This document shows, in pieces, positions 48,873 to 56,978 of a stretch of DNA of 64,000 bases (position 1 is its first letter; every line of letters starts with the position of its first letter). The stretch is taken from NCBI GenBank assembly GCA_017991835.1, contig JAGOPY010000012.1, forward strand, positions 38,183 through 102,182, read 5' to 3'. The translations under genes and the position numbers were made by a program. Origin of the DNA: Bacteroidales bacterium (GTDB lineage: Bacteria; Bacteroidota; Bacteroidia; Bacteroidales; JAGOPY01). Under the pieces are notes generated by a model. It was not told the origin of the DNA. It worked only from the letters and a program-made list of their open reading frames with translations, and did no database searches.

Positions 48873-48880
48873 TATCTTTG
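48873..48880 (+). promoter_or_regulatory. -7 promoter motif of the cytochrome c gene
   Basis: TATCTTTG, exact TAnnTTTG, 24 bp before the ATG at 48905. Confidence 0.55.
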
Positions 48881-48904
48881 GTATCCCAATAAATATTCAC
48901 CATT

Positions 48905-49897
48905 ATGAAAAAGCTGCTAAAAATCTTTCTTTGGTTCGTCCTTGTTATTGTCATTATCATTGTCATTGCCGTTGGTTACATCCAGCTATCATGGAATAAA
49001 ACCTTTGATGCTCCTTACCCCGACATCACAGCCAGTAACGACCCGGCGATGATCGAAAGGGGTAAATACCTGGCCTATGGCTGGTCGCACTGCGCCGCCT
49101 GCCATGTGCCGGCCGATAAAGTCAGGGAGGTGGAAAACGGCCTCGAGATGCCGCTCATCGGCGGATGGGATGAGGAAATAGCCGGTTTTGGCACTTTCCG
49201 CGCCCCCAATCTCACCCCCGATCCGGAGACAGGGATCGGCAGGATGACCGATGGCGAGCTGGCCCGGGCCATCCGCTACTGCGTAAAACACGACGGTAAA
49301 CTCCTCCCTCCTTTCATGGTTTTCCAGGGATTGAGCGACGAAGACCTGACGGCTGTCATCTCTTTCCTTCGCTCACAGGAACCGGTTAAAAATCAAGTTG
49401 CACCCTCCGATTATGGGTTCGTCGCCAAAGCTGTCATTGCTTTTGGTTTGCTTAAACCACAGGGGCCGAAATCCACCCCGCCGGCATCCATCCGTCCGGA
49501 TACAACCGCTGTTTATGGAGAGTACCTGGCAACGAGCGTCGGCAACTGCCTCGGGTGCCACATAAAGATCGACCAGGCCGGGAACCAGGTGAACCCCGAT
49601 TTCGCCGGCGGCGGAATTTTCCCTCCTACCGCTTTTTCTAAAGGTTACGGATTTGTTTCACCCAACCTCACGCCGGACAAAAAAACCGGTGCTATTGCCG
49701 ATTGGAGCGAACAGCAGTTTGTCGACCGTTTCCAGGGCGGCCGCCTGCACGAGGGGAGCCCGATGCCCTGGAACATGTATTCCCGGATGTCGGTCAACGA
49801 TATGAAAGCCATCTACCGGTTCCTTCACACACTGGATCCCGTCGGGTTTTCAGTGGAAAAGACCGTATATCAGCCGGGAGAGAAAATGCCTCAGTAG
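48905..49897 (+). CDS. Membrane-anchored diheme cytochrome c
   Basis: A 330-aa protein with one N-terminal membrane anchor (about 7-27) and two cytochrome c domains facing the periplasm. Heme sites are CAACH at 63-67 and CLGCH at 215-219, with distal Met candidates in MPLIGGWDEE and SPMPWNMYSRM. The two domains share GKYLAYGW/GEYLATSV, RAPNLTPDPETGIG/SPNLTPDKKTGAI and IYRFLHTL/VISFLRSQ, so they are tandem copies. It likely carries electrons to an oxidase or a dehydrogenase. It convergently overlaps the LytTR gene by 7 bp. Confidence 0.9.
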   Translation: MKKLLKIFLWFVLVIVIIIVIAVGYIQLSWNKTFDAPYPDITASNDPAMIERGKYLAYGWSHCAACHVPADKVREVENGLEMPLIGGWDEEIAGFGTFRAPNLTPDPETGIGRMTDGELARAIRYCVKHDGKLLPPFMVFQGLSDEDLTAVISFLRSQEPVKNQVAPSDYGFVAKAVIAFGLLKPQGPKSTPPASIRPDTTAVYGEYLATSVGNCLGCHIKIDQAGNQVNPDFAGGGIFPPTAFSKGYGFVSPNLTPDKKTGAIADWSEQQFVDRFQGGRLHEGSPMPWNMYSRMSVNDMKAIYRFLHTLDPVGFSVEKTVYQPGEKMPQ

Positions 49898-50760
49898 GTT
49901 GCCTGTCTTTCGCCCATGACCCGCTTGAAATCGGATGCGAGGTTACGGGCTACCGGCACCGGCTCTTCAAAACCTGCCAGGGTCAGCTTCAATCCCTGCG
50001 AATTACCCGATACTTTTTCAATCTTATCGAGGTTTACGATCCATGACCTGTGGCATTTGTAAGCAGCCGGGACAGGCGCTATCAGATCTTCGGCATATTT
50101 CATCGTGTTTCTGATCAGGGTTCTGACCATTTTCCCTTTTTTTATGTATCCGGTGGAAATATAATTCCCTTCCGATTTTATAAAGACCAGGTCATCAAAT
50201 AAAATCTCCAGTTCTTCTTTGCCCCCTTCGGAGAATATCTTCAGTGCAGAGAATTGGGTTTCCACGTCGGGCCGGGGATGCAAACCGGATGTGATCATTC
50301 CGGCGCTGACCGCATTCTTCCGGTTAAGATAGCTCTGTTTGATCATGACGATCGCAATCACCGGGATGATCCCGATGGCAACCGTAAATAGCTGGAATAT
50401 CAGAATATTCTGGAAAGTAAGCCTGAAGCCGATATAAAAGTGAGAATAGACCAGGTTTCCCAGCCCGATGGTAAAGAGGATAAGCAGGAAGTTCAGCATT
50501 TCTTTAAAGACCGTCCATTTTTCCTCCGAGTAAACTTTGGGAAATACCACCGGAATTAAAATCATGTCGATCATGAGAATGATAAAGGTCACCAGGCCAT
50601 ATCCGGCCAGGATCAGCAATTTGTCGGGCGACTGGAACTCACTCAGCCCGAATGGCTGAAAAACGGGCATAAAGAACAGAATGAAAATGGAGATCGGAAG
50701 GATGATCTTCCATTTGTTCTCCTCGTATGGATATTGCTGCAAAAGATATTTCCGGATCAT
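49891..50760 (-). CDS. LytTR DNA-binding regulator with membrane region
   Basis: A 289-aa protein with four membrane helices in residues 20-150 and a C-terminal LytTR DNA-binding domain from about 185: DDLVFIKSEGNYISTGYIKK, TLIRNTMKYAEDLI, KCHRSWIVNLDKIEKVSGNS and KLTLAGFEEPVPVARNL. Such proteins act as membrane-tethered transcription factors in Bacteroidota. Its target is unknown. It begins 58 bp from the divergent guanylate-kinase-like gene. Confidence 0.88.
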   Translation of the reverse strand: MIRKYLLQQYPYEENKWKIILPISIFILFFMPVFQPFGLSEFQSPDKLLILAGYGLVTFIILMIDMILIPVVFPKVYSEEKWTVFKEMLNFLLILFTIGLGNLVYSHFYIGFRLTFQNILIFQLFTVAIGIIPVIAIVMIKQSYLNRKNAVSAGMITSGLHPRPDVETQFSALKIFSEGGKEELEILFDDLVFIKSEGNYISTGYIKKGKMVRTLIRNTMKYAEDLIAPVPAAYKCHRSWIVNLDKIEKVSGNSQGLKLTLAGFEEPVPVARNLASDFKRVMGERQATY

Positions 50761-50818
50761 TGATTTTTGTATGTTTGAAAAAGAATGACAAAGTAAAATT
50801 AAATGTTTTCACAATAAG

Positions 50819-51514
50819 ATGTTGTTGATCCGTCTCTCCGGCCATTCCTGCGCGGGCAAAACCAGGCTGGTCAACGCCCTGCCGAAATATGGCATCACGC
50901 TCCCCAAAGTGTTGCGCTATACCTCACGGGCGCCCCGGCCCGAAGAAATTGAAGGTGAAGATTATTTCTTCCGTAGCCGAGAATACATCGAAGCGCTGCC
51001 CGGCAAAGATTTTCTGAAAGGACCGGTAAGGAATATGCTCCAGGCCTTCGACCTGAATGCCATCGCAAATCTTCTCGGCAATCATACAGGGGTCATTATT
51101 GAGATCTATCCCGGTTTATGGCCGGAACTGGTCAGCCGGCTCCGGATTCGGCTCGGGAACAACCTGAAGACCGCATCGGTATTCATGACGGCTGTCGATC
51201 CGGAACGGATCAGGCAGTTTAAAAAGAAAGACGAAATAGCAGGATTTATATCGTCAGAAGTTTATAAAATGCTTCTTTTCAGGAACAAAGATGAGATCGA
51301 AGACATTAGGATCCGTGCTTATTCGGCGGCTCTGGAAATTACCGGGGCCCTGAGCCCGCAAGGCAGAAAAGAGTATGACCGAATCATCTTTTCTGCCCCG
51401 GAAGGGCCTGATGGTGAAGACCAATGGACCCGCGGACCGCAACCTGTAGGGCAGGCTTTAATGGCACTGAATAAATTCAGAGAATTCCTGTATGAGTTTG
51501 AAAAACCTTATTAG
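50819..51514 (+). CDS. Guanylate-kinase-like P-loop protein
   Basis: A 231-aa protein with the GMK-type P-loop GHSCAGKTRL (residues 8-17), and the nucleotide-binding loop RYTSRAPRPEEIEGEDYFF that matches the GMP site TTRxPRPGExxGxDYxF of guanylate kinase. Later parts (ASVFMTAVDPERIRQF) also fit the fold, but the LID and the C-terminal tail (TRGPQPVGQALMALNKFREF) differ from Gmk. It might phosphorylate a nucleotide or be a kinase-like domain with another role. It is convergent with the ABC ATPase gene (4-bp gap). Confidence 0.65.
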   Translation: MLLIRLSGHSCAGKTRLVNALPKYGITLPKVLRYTSRAPRPEEIEGEDYFFRSREYIEALPGKDFLKGPVRNMLQAFDLNAIANLLGNHTGVIIEIYPGLWPELVSRLRIRLGNNLKTASVFMTAVDPERIRQFKKKDEIAGFISSEVYKMLLFRNKDEIEDIRIRAYSAALEITGALSPQGRKEYDRIIFSAPEGPDGEDQWTRGPQPVGQALMALNKFREFLYEFEKPY

Positions 51515-51518
51515 AATA

Positions 51519-52199
51519 CTATCTCAGCCCCAGTTTCTCAATCCTGTCTCCCACCAGGATCTGCTTCATCTCATGTTCCAGCGCCGGGAAATCCGCCTTT
51601 AAAACCCGCCGGATGATCGCTCCCTCTTTCATCAGGAAGATTTCGTCGCAGGTTTCACTTAATGTGGAGAAAATATGCGAGGATATAATGACGGTTTTTC
51701 CCAGTTCTTTCATCCTGAGGATAATATCGGCAATCAGGATATTGCTCTGAATATCAACACCGTTGAATGGTTCGTCGAGAATAAATACCTCATTTTCCTG
51801 CATCAGGATCGCCAGCAGCGCCAGCTTCTTCTTCATCCCCGTGGAATAGGTCGAAGCATATTGATTCAACGGGAGATCGAATATATTTTTTTCATGAATG
51901 TTTTCCGCCTTTATTCGCCTGGCATTGCACAATAACCGGATGTATTCCATCCCGGTGATTTTCTGGAAGAAATAGGGTTCCGTAGGGAGATAGCCCAGGT
52001 GGTCTTTAAGATGGCCGTAATCCGTAATAATCTCACCATCATGCTTTTCCAATCCGGCAATACATTTGAACAACGTGGTTTTCCCCGCACCGTTCTCCCC
52101 TACCAATCCGTAAACACAACCCTTTTCGAATACCATTCGGGCATTTTTTACGACATGATGATCGCCATAATACTTATTTAAATTCTTTATCTCTATCAT
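51519..52199 (-). CDS. ABC transporter ATP-binding protein
   Basis: A 226-aa ATPase. Walker A is GENGAGKTT (residues 36-44), the signature is YSTGMKKKLALLA, and Walker B is VFILDEPFNGVD, a YxxGM signature typical of ABC-2-type export/regulatory transporters. A switch His is in VIISSHIF. It overlaps the permease gene by 4 bp and both overlap a radical SAM gene, so the three form one operon. It probably exports or flips a product of the radical SAM enzyme. Confidence 0.9.
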   Translation of the reverse strand: MIEIKNLNKYYGDHHVVKNARMVFEKGCVYGLVGENGAGKTTLFKCIAGLEKHDGEIITDYGHLKDHLGYLPTEPYFFQKITGMEYIRLLCNARRIKAENIHEKNIFDLPLNQYASTYSTGMKKKLALLAILMQENEVFILDEPFNGVDIQSNILIADIILRMKELGKTVIISSHIFSTLSETCDEIFLMKEGAIIRRVLKADFPALEHEMKQILVGDRIEKLGLR

Positions 52200-53113
52200 G
52201 CAAGAAGGGTTTTAAGCCGGATCGACGACTTCCGGTAGAAAAACGGAATGACGGCGAGAAGCAAAGGCGGAAACCAGACCGATACGACCAGGATGATGAA
52301 CTGCGGTAAATTCATCGGGTGCGGATATGACGAATATTTGGCCAGGATCACGGCGCCAAGGTAAATATAGCCAAGAAGCTGGAATGCTCCGATTATCAAT
52401 ATCTTATCGGAATAAAAGACCGACAGGACCAGGCTTACGGGAAGGGTCAGGAATGTCGCGTAAACCAGGGCTGTTTTTATTTTCCCGAACAGGAAAATAC
52501 CGGGACGACTATTGAAAATCCAGACATAGAATTCATTTTCAGGATTGAGGTAATAGCTGAAACAAACAAGGAAAACCAATATCAGCGATGCAATGCCAAG
52601 GTTGAAGTTGCCGGAGATCACCGCCATGACTGTAAGAAACCAGGCCAGGACAATCACCGGAAATGAGTTCCGGAATCCCACGGTAAATTCAAATGGCCGC
52701 TTCCCGAAGGGGGTTGGAATGGTAAAGCCGGACCGGTTGCCAACAATGGTCAACGACATAAAACCGGCAAGGAACAACGCGGCAAGGGCATGAAAATAAT
52801 ATTTTTCGATTACGAGAAAAGCGGCAAACGGAGCGGCGACGATGACATTCTCAAGCATCCTGACCACCCGGTAATCCTTTTTTCTGAAACAGCTTTTCAG
52901 GAACTGGTTCCGGGCCGGATCGCTTAATCTGGCAAGAAAACTGAGGCTTGCGGCCAGGTAAAGATATTCGGCGAAAGCTGTTTTTTCAAAGATCAGGACC
53001 GATGAGCCAGTAAAAGCTGCCAGGATCAGCACGCAGCCAATAACGGGATGGATCCCGAAAGCCGCCAGGTGCCTGTTGAGCATTTTAAACTGTATCAGAA
53101 AATAAAGTTTCAT
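52196..53113 (-). CDS. Polytopic membrane protein, ABC permease partner
   Basis: A 305-aa protein with about seven hydrophobic helices and no large soluble domain. It has no readable family motif; position (4-bp overlaps with both the ATPase and the radical SAM gene) makes it the transporter permease. The pair resembles ABC-2 exporters of small peptides, lipids or modified compounds. Substrate unknown. Confidence 0.75.
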   Translation of the reverse strand: MKLYFLIQFKMLNRHLAAFGIHPVIGCVLILAAFTGSSVLIFEKTAFAEYLYLAASLSFLARLSDPARNQFLKSCFRKKDYRVVRMLENVIVAAPFAAFLVIEKYYFHALAALFLAGFMSLTIVGNRSGFTIPTPFGKRPFEFTVGFRNSFPVIVLAWFLTVMAVISGNFNLGIASLILVFLVCFSYYLNPENEFYVWIFNSRPGIFLFGKIKTALVYATFLTLPVSLVLSVFYSDKILIIGAFQLLGYIYLGAVILAKYSSYPHPMNLPQFIILVVSVWFPPLLLAVIPFFYRKSSIRLKTLLA

Positions 53114-54801
53114 TTTGAGCCGGGAATTACGATTTCATCGGTGAATACCATTCCTGTCTCCTCCGCCGGCAGTTCCATCAGCCTTGCCATTTCTTTGATA
53201 ATGTGTTCATTATCCATCATATTCTCCCGATCCAACAAATGAACGGTCAGTTGTTGCCGTAAGTGAAACAGCTTCCGCCTGGTATCCGGATCAAACATCC
53301 CCCGGTTGAAAAAATTGCTCTCTTCCGAATAGTTGTACGGGACATTGGTAACTGACCGGAAGACTTCCCGGCAGGCGTTGTCCGCCTGTTCCGAATTCAT
53401 CGAATAATGCGACCATTGATCCATAAATCCTTCGATCTTCCATTTTTTCCGGATCGCAGGTTCTGCCAGTTCGCTTAGGTTGAATATCAGCAAGGGGTAA
53501 ACCTGGTAGCTGACGCCCAGGTGTGTCAGGGCCAGGTTATTCATAAAATCGATGGTGTTGCGTACCGTCTCTTCCGTCTCTCCCGGGAAGCCGACGACAA
53601 AGGTCATCAGAACCCCGATCCCCTGTGCATCGAACTGCTCGATCCCCCTTTTCACCCTGTCAATTTTCTGCTTTTTGTTCATCCGGTCGAGCTGCCCCTG
53701 GTCGCCCGATTCAACCCCCATCTTTCCCATCATAAGTCCCGAATCGAGGATCGCTTTCATTTCATCCTCCGAATACTCCCCTCCGCGCATAAAACCTGCC
53801 CAATGGTTAAGTCCAGATTTTGCGAGTGTTCCGCAGATTTCGAACAATCTCTTCCTGGTGATAAACACATTATCGTCGGTCACATGGATCATGACGGGAG
53901 TGCTCCCGGTCCGGGATTTGACCAGGCTCAGCTCCTTGCGGAGGCTCTCCGGAGAGCGCAGGAATATTTTCGGGAAAAGGCTGCAGAAATCACAGAACCG
54001 GCAACGGTAAGGGCATCCGATCGAAGTCCGGAGCGGTATTTTTTCCGGCATCTCCGAAATCAAATCCCATCTTGTGAAATCCTCATCGTAATCGACCTTT
54101 TCTTCCACCATACCGGTAAAAACAAACCCATCCTCCCCCGGCAAGCACAAATTCGGAACATTTGATAATCCTCTAATCCCCCAATCCTCAAATCCCTTAC
54201 CACCCTTAAAACCCTTAAAACCCTCACTCTCAATCTCCTCCAGCACCCTTATCAACGACCCGATCCCATGCTGCGCCACGACCATGACATCCGCTTCTAT
54301 TGCGGAATTTGACGGATGGAACAGCATCTCGCTATGCAAAGGAAAATCGTCGGGCGACGACAGGTGACGTTCATACTGGAAATAATTCTTCCATATGTTC
54401 ACCCCGCCGGCTATGACCGGTACACCGGGCATGGCTTTCTTAACCGACGAACACAACGCCACCAGAGAATCGGTTGTGATGATCATCGTCGTCGAAATAC
54501 ATACGGCGAATATCTCATTCCGGGCCAGCGCCTGCAATGTTAAATCATCGTATTTGTTGGTCAGGATTGTCTCATAGCCATGGACATGCAGTATTCCCTG
54601 GAGGTAAAACCCGGCGGCAGGGATATCTTCGCCATAATCGATTCCACGGGGCAGATCAACGCCGGAAAATCCATTGCCGGCCCAGTTGTAAAATGTCGCC
54701 AGGGTAAGTTCCCTGTTTTCTCTCGCCAGCCTGAGCGTAAAATCCATATTGAACTGGCGGGTATCGATGAACGGGGCGATGATGGCTATGGTCCGGGGCA
54801 T
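53110..54801 (-). CDS. B12-binding radical SAM enzyme
   Basis: A 563-aa enzyme from MPRTIAIIAPFID. An N-terminal cobalamin-binding-like domain (about 1-170: TTMIITTDSLVALCSSVKKA, MPGVPVIAGGVNIWKNYFQ) precedes the radical SAM core with the cluster motif Cys263-x3-Cys267-x2-Cys270 (CPYRCRFC). Further SAM-binding strands include FMRGGEYSEDEM and LMTFVVGFPGETEETVRNTI. Such enzymes methylate or rearrange unreactive carbons. A repeat-encoded insertion (residues 194-212, GFKGFKGGKGFEDWGIRGLS) lies in the linker. It overlaps the permease by 4 bp. Confidence 0.88.
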   Translation of the reverse strand: MPRTIAIIAPFIDTRQFNMDFTLRLARENRELTLATFYNWAGNGFSGVDLPRGIDYGEDIPAAGFYLQGILHVHGYETILTNKYDDLTLQALARNEIFAVCISTTMIITTDSLVALCSSVKKAMPGVPVIAGGVNIWKNYFQYERHLSSPDDFPLHSEMLFHPSNSAIEADVMVVAQHGIGSLIRVLEEIESEGFKGFKGGKGFEDWGIRGLSNVPNLCLPGEDGFVFTGMVEEKVDYDEDFTRWDLISEMPEKIPLRTSIGCPYRCRFCDFCSLFPKIFLRSPESLRKELSLVKSRTGSTPVMIHVTDDNVFITRKRLFEICGTLAKSGLNHWAGFMRGGEYSEDEMKAILDSGLMMGKMGVESGDQGQLDRMNKKQKIDRVKRGIEQFDAQGIGVLMTFVVGFPGETEETVRNTIDFMNNLALTHLGVSYQVYPLLIFNLSELAEPAIRKKWKIEGFMDQWSHYSMNSEQADNACREVFRSVTNVPYNYSEESNFFNRGMFDPDTRRKLFHLRQQLTVHLLDRENMMDNEHIIKEMARLMELPAEETGMVFTDEIVIPGSK

Positions 54802-54997
54802 GGAATTTACTTTGTTATCTGTGGCAGGTGCTTTGGAATTTACCAACTAAAATACTTAATAACCAGTAATAATTACAAAGCCGGATAATCTCTGTTAATC
54901 TCTAAATTAGCGAATGTTTTATCCCCGGGACAATTTTCCAGTGGTCAGGCAACCATATTACGGTTTTTGCACACTAATATTTCAGACAAAGAAAATA

Positions 54998-55516
54998 ATG
55001 CTTTACCTATCCGAAAAAGAAATAATTACAGGATGCCTGAAAAATGACAGGAAAGCTCAGAAAGCCCTATACGATCAACATAAATCCAGGATGTTTACAC
55101 TCGCTTACAGGATCACGAACAGTTTTGAAGACGCCGGGGATGTTCTCCAGGAAGGATTTATCTATGTTTTTGAAAACCTGAATTCATTCCGGGGAGATTC
55201 CAGGCTGGCGACCTGGATCCATACGATCATGGCCCGGACTGCCCTTAAAAAAATCCGCGAAAGGATTGTTTTTAGCGACCTTACGGAAAATGAGGAACCT
55301 GAAACTATCGACTGGGGCGGGGAAATTGATGTCCAGTTGCTTGAACAGGCTATCCATGGCCTGCCTGACGGTTATCGTTCCGTTTTTACACTTTACGAAA
55401 TCGAAGGTTTTAAACATGCTGAAATAGCCGAAATGATGGGAATCTCGGTCAATACATCGAAAACACAGTTGTTTAAAGCCAGGCGGATGCTCGTGCAAAA
55501 ACTTCGTGATCACTGA
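54998..55516 (+). CDS. ECF RNA polymerase sigma factor
   Basis: A 172-aa sigma-70 group 4 protein. Region 2 has KALYDQHKSRMFTLAYRITN, DAGDVLQEGFIYVFENLN and the -10-recognition DSRLATWIHTIMARTALKK block. Region 4 has EQAIHGLPDGYRSVFTLYEI and HAEIAEMMGISVNTSKTQLF. The start at 54998 (MLYLSEKEIITG) is chosen over 54914. An anti-sigma-like gene starts 1 bp after its stop, so the pair is co-regulated. It probably responds to an envelope signal. Confidence 0.92.
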   Translation: MLYLSEKEIITGCLKNDRKAQKALYDQHKSRMFTLAYRITNSFEDAGDVLQEGFIYVFENLNSFRGDSRLATWIHTIMARTALKKIRERIVFSDLTENEEPETIDWGGEIDVQLLEQAIHGLPDGYRSVFTLYEIEGFKHAEIAEMMGISVNTSKTQLFKARRMLVQKLRDH

Positions 55517-55517
55517 C

Positions 55518-56117
55518 ATGGAGAAGAACCGCGAAATATTGAAGAAAGCGCTCGACCGGATGAAGGTTTACGATCCTCCCGAAGAGGTGTGGAACGCTAT
55601 TGTAAAGATTATGCAAGAAGAGGATAGAGCCCCGGGTTTTCGTAAACTGACTGCCTATTCCCCTCCCGATTCTGTCTGGGAAAATATCGACCGCCGGCTT
55701 GCCCTTACAGATCGGGGTAAAGGGGAAAAATGGAGCATTACTATCCTGAAATGGACCGCTGCGGTCGCGGCAATTGTCATTCCTTTCGTTATCATTTTCA
55801 GTGTGACGGGCAACAGGGAAATCAGGACCCATTATTCAGAGGAATGGGTCGTGATGTACGATATCCGTAATAACACAAGTAATGATTCCCTGTTTTACGA
55901 TGCCATTGACAATAAATGCCGGAAAAAGCCCGAAATCTGCCAGTCTGATGAATTTCTCGGCTTAAAAAAGGAGCTTGATTTTCTTGATCATTCAAAGAAA
56001 ACCATCATGAACCGTCTGAATAAGTATGAATCGGGCAAAGATCTCGAAGCCCTGCTGATCCGTATCGACCTGGAACGGGAAGAAATCCTGGGCAAATTGA
56101 TCGCTATTTCCAATTAA
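55518..56117 (+). CDS. Probable anti-sigma factor with one membrane helix
   Basis: A 199-aa protein: a cytoplasmic ~75-residue part with the RMKVYDPPEEVWNAIVKIMQ and AYSPPDSVWENIDRRLALTD duplication, one membrane helix at about 79-100 (ILKWTAAVAAIVIPFVIIFS), and a periplasmic part with a C-terminal coiled segment (DEFLGLKKELDFLDHSKKTI). The position next to an ECF sigma gene makes an anti-sigma role likely although the zinc motif of canonical anti-sigma factors is absent. The C-terminal half resembles the anti-sigma family with a DUF-like periplasmic tail. Confidence 0.7.
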   Translation: MEKNREILKKALDRMKVYDPPEEVWNAIVKIMQEEDRAPGFRKLTAYSPPDSVWENIDRRLALTDRGKGEKWSITILKWTAAVAAIVIPFVIIFSVTGNREIRTHYSEEWVVMYDIRNNTSNDSLFYDAIDNKCRKKPEICQSDEFLGLKKELDFLDHSKKTIMNRLNKYESGKDLEALLIRIDLEREEILGKLIAISN

Positions 56118-56118
56118 G

Positions 56119-56901
56119 ATGAAACGAGGAATTCTATACATGCTCTTTTTCTTCATCCTGGCTGGAAACTCATTTCCGCAAGTCAGGGTGCAGGTTGTTT
56201 CCAGGGAAATCAATAAAACGATCGCCTGGGAGGAGGGGATGAGTCTGGTTGTCAACGGGGATAATGCTGAAATATACTGCTCTCCGGGCTTTCATAAGGA
56301 TATCGGGATCAGCATGACGATTATTTCCAAACATGAAGAACGGACAGTCGCAGAAGCCGACCTTGAAAAGATGAAATGGCTGGTTGAGGTAAATGACAAT
56401 GCCTGTTTTGTTAGAAATTACATCGAACTCTCGCGGAACCAGGCCCCGCCCGGGTCGGCCATGAAAGTAGTAATCCGGATAACGGTTCCGGCAAATTGTC
56501 CGGTCAGTATCCATAACTATTTCGGAAAGACCGAAATCAGCGGGTTTAACTCAGGAGTGAACGTGAGCAGCGAATACGGGCCGGTGATTTTGTCTGACCT
56601 GAAAGGGAATACTACGGTGAATTCGATCTTTGGCGATATTAATATAAAAGGCACCTTGGGCCATACCCGAATTACTTCTACCCATTCACAGATCATTCTC
56701 AGTTTGAACACTCCTGATCAATACGGCTTTAACTTCGAATTAACGGATTCTGAGATTATCAAACCAGAAGAAATGATCATCATTTATGATAAAAAAGAGA
56801 AAGGAAAGATCACGGGACAAATCAAGGGGCAAAATTCCGGCCCCGAAATATCTGTTATCCTGAAAAACTGCTCCTTAACAATCGAACAATCGAACAATTG
56901 A
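56119..56901 (+). CDS. Exported DUF4097-like beta-solenoid protein
   Basis: A 260-aa protein with a signal ending near GNSFPQVR. From about residue 130 it has the DUF4097-type ladder of short beta strands: PVSIHNYFGKTEISGFNSGV, NVSSEYGPVILSDLKGNTTV, NSIFGDINIKGTLGHTRITS. DUF4097 proteins are often partners of ECF sigma systems. It starts 1 bp after the anti-sigma gene. The stop TGA and last residues (TIEQSNN) lie within an AACAATCG tandem repeat, and the repeat also supplies the ATG of the next gene. Confidence 0.75.
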   Translation: MKRGILYMLFFFILAGNSFPQVRVQVVSREINKTIAWEEGMSLVVNGDNAEIYCSPGFHKDIGISMTIISKHEERTVAEADLEKMKWLVEVNDNACFVRNYIELSRNQAPPGSAMKVVIRITVPANCPVSIHNYFGKTEISGFNSGVNVSSEYGPVILSDLKGNTTVNSIFGDINIKGTLGHTRITSTHSQIILSLNTPDQYGFNFELTDSEIIKPEEMIIIYDKKEKGKITGQIKGQNSGPEISVILKNCSLTIEQSNN

Positions 56902-56978
56902 ACAATCGAACAATTGAACAATCGAACAATCGAACAATCGAACAATTGAACAATTTAACAATTTAACAATTTAACAAT
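56877..56978 (+). repeat. 8-bp tandem repeat spanning a stop and a start codon
   Basis: Twelve full copies plus a partial of AACAATYG (AACAATCG, AACAATTG, then AACAATTT). The unit is 8 bp, not a multiple of three. The third copy contains the TGA of the DUF4097 gene and the last partial copy provides the A-T of the ATG for the next gene. Slippage could change the C-terminus and the spacing between the two genes. Confidence 0.8.

Noticed and set aside
56877..56978. Possible CRISPR array
   Set aside because: The repeats are contiguous 8-mers without spacers.
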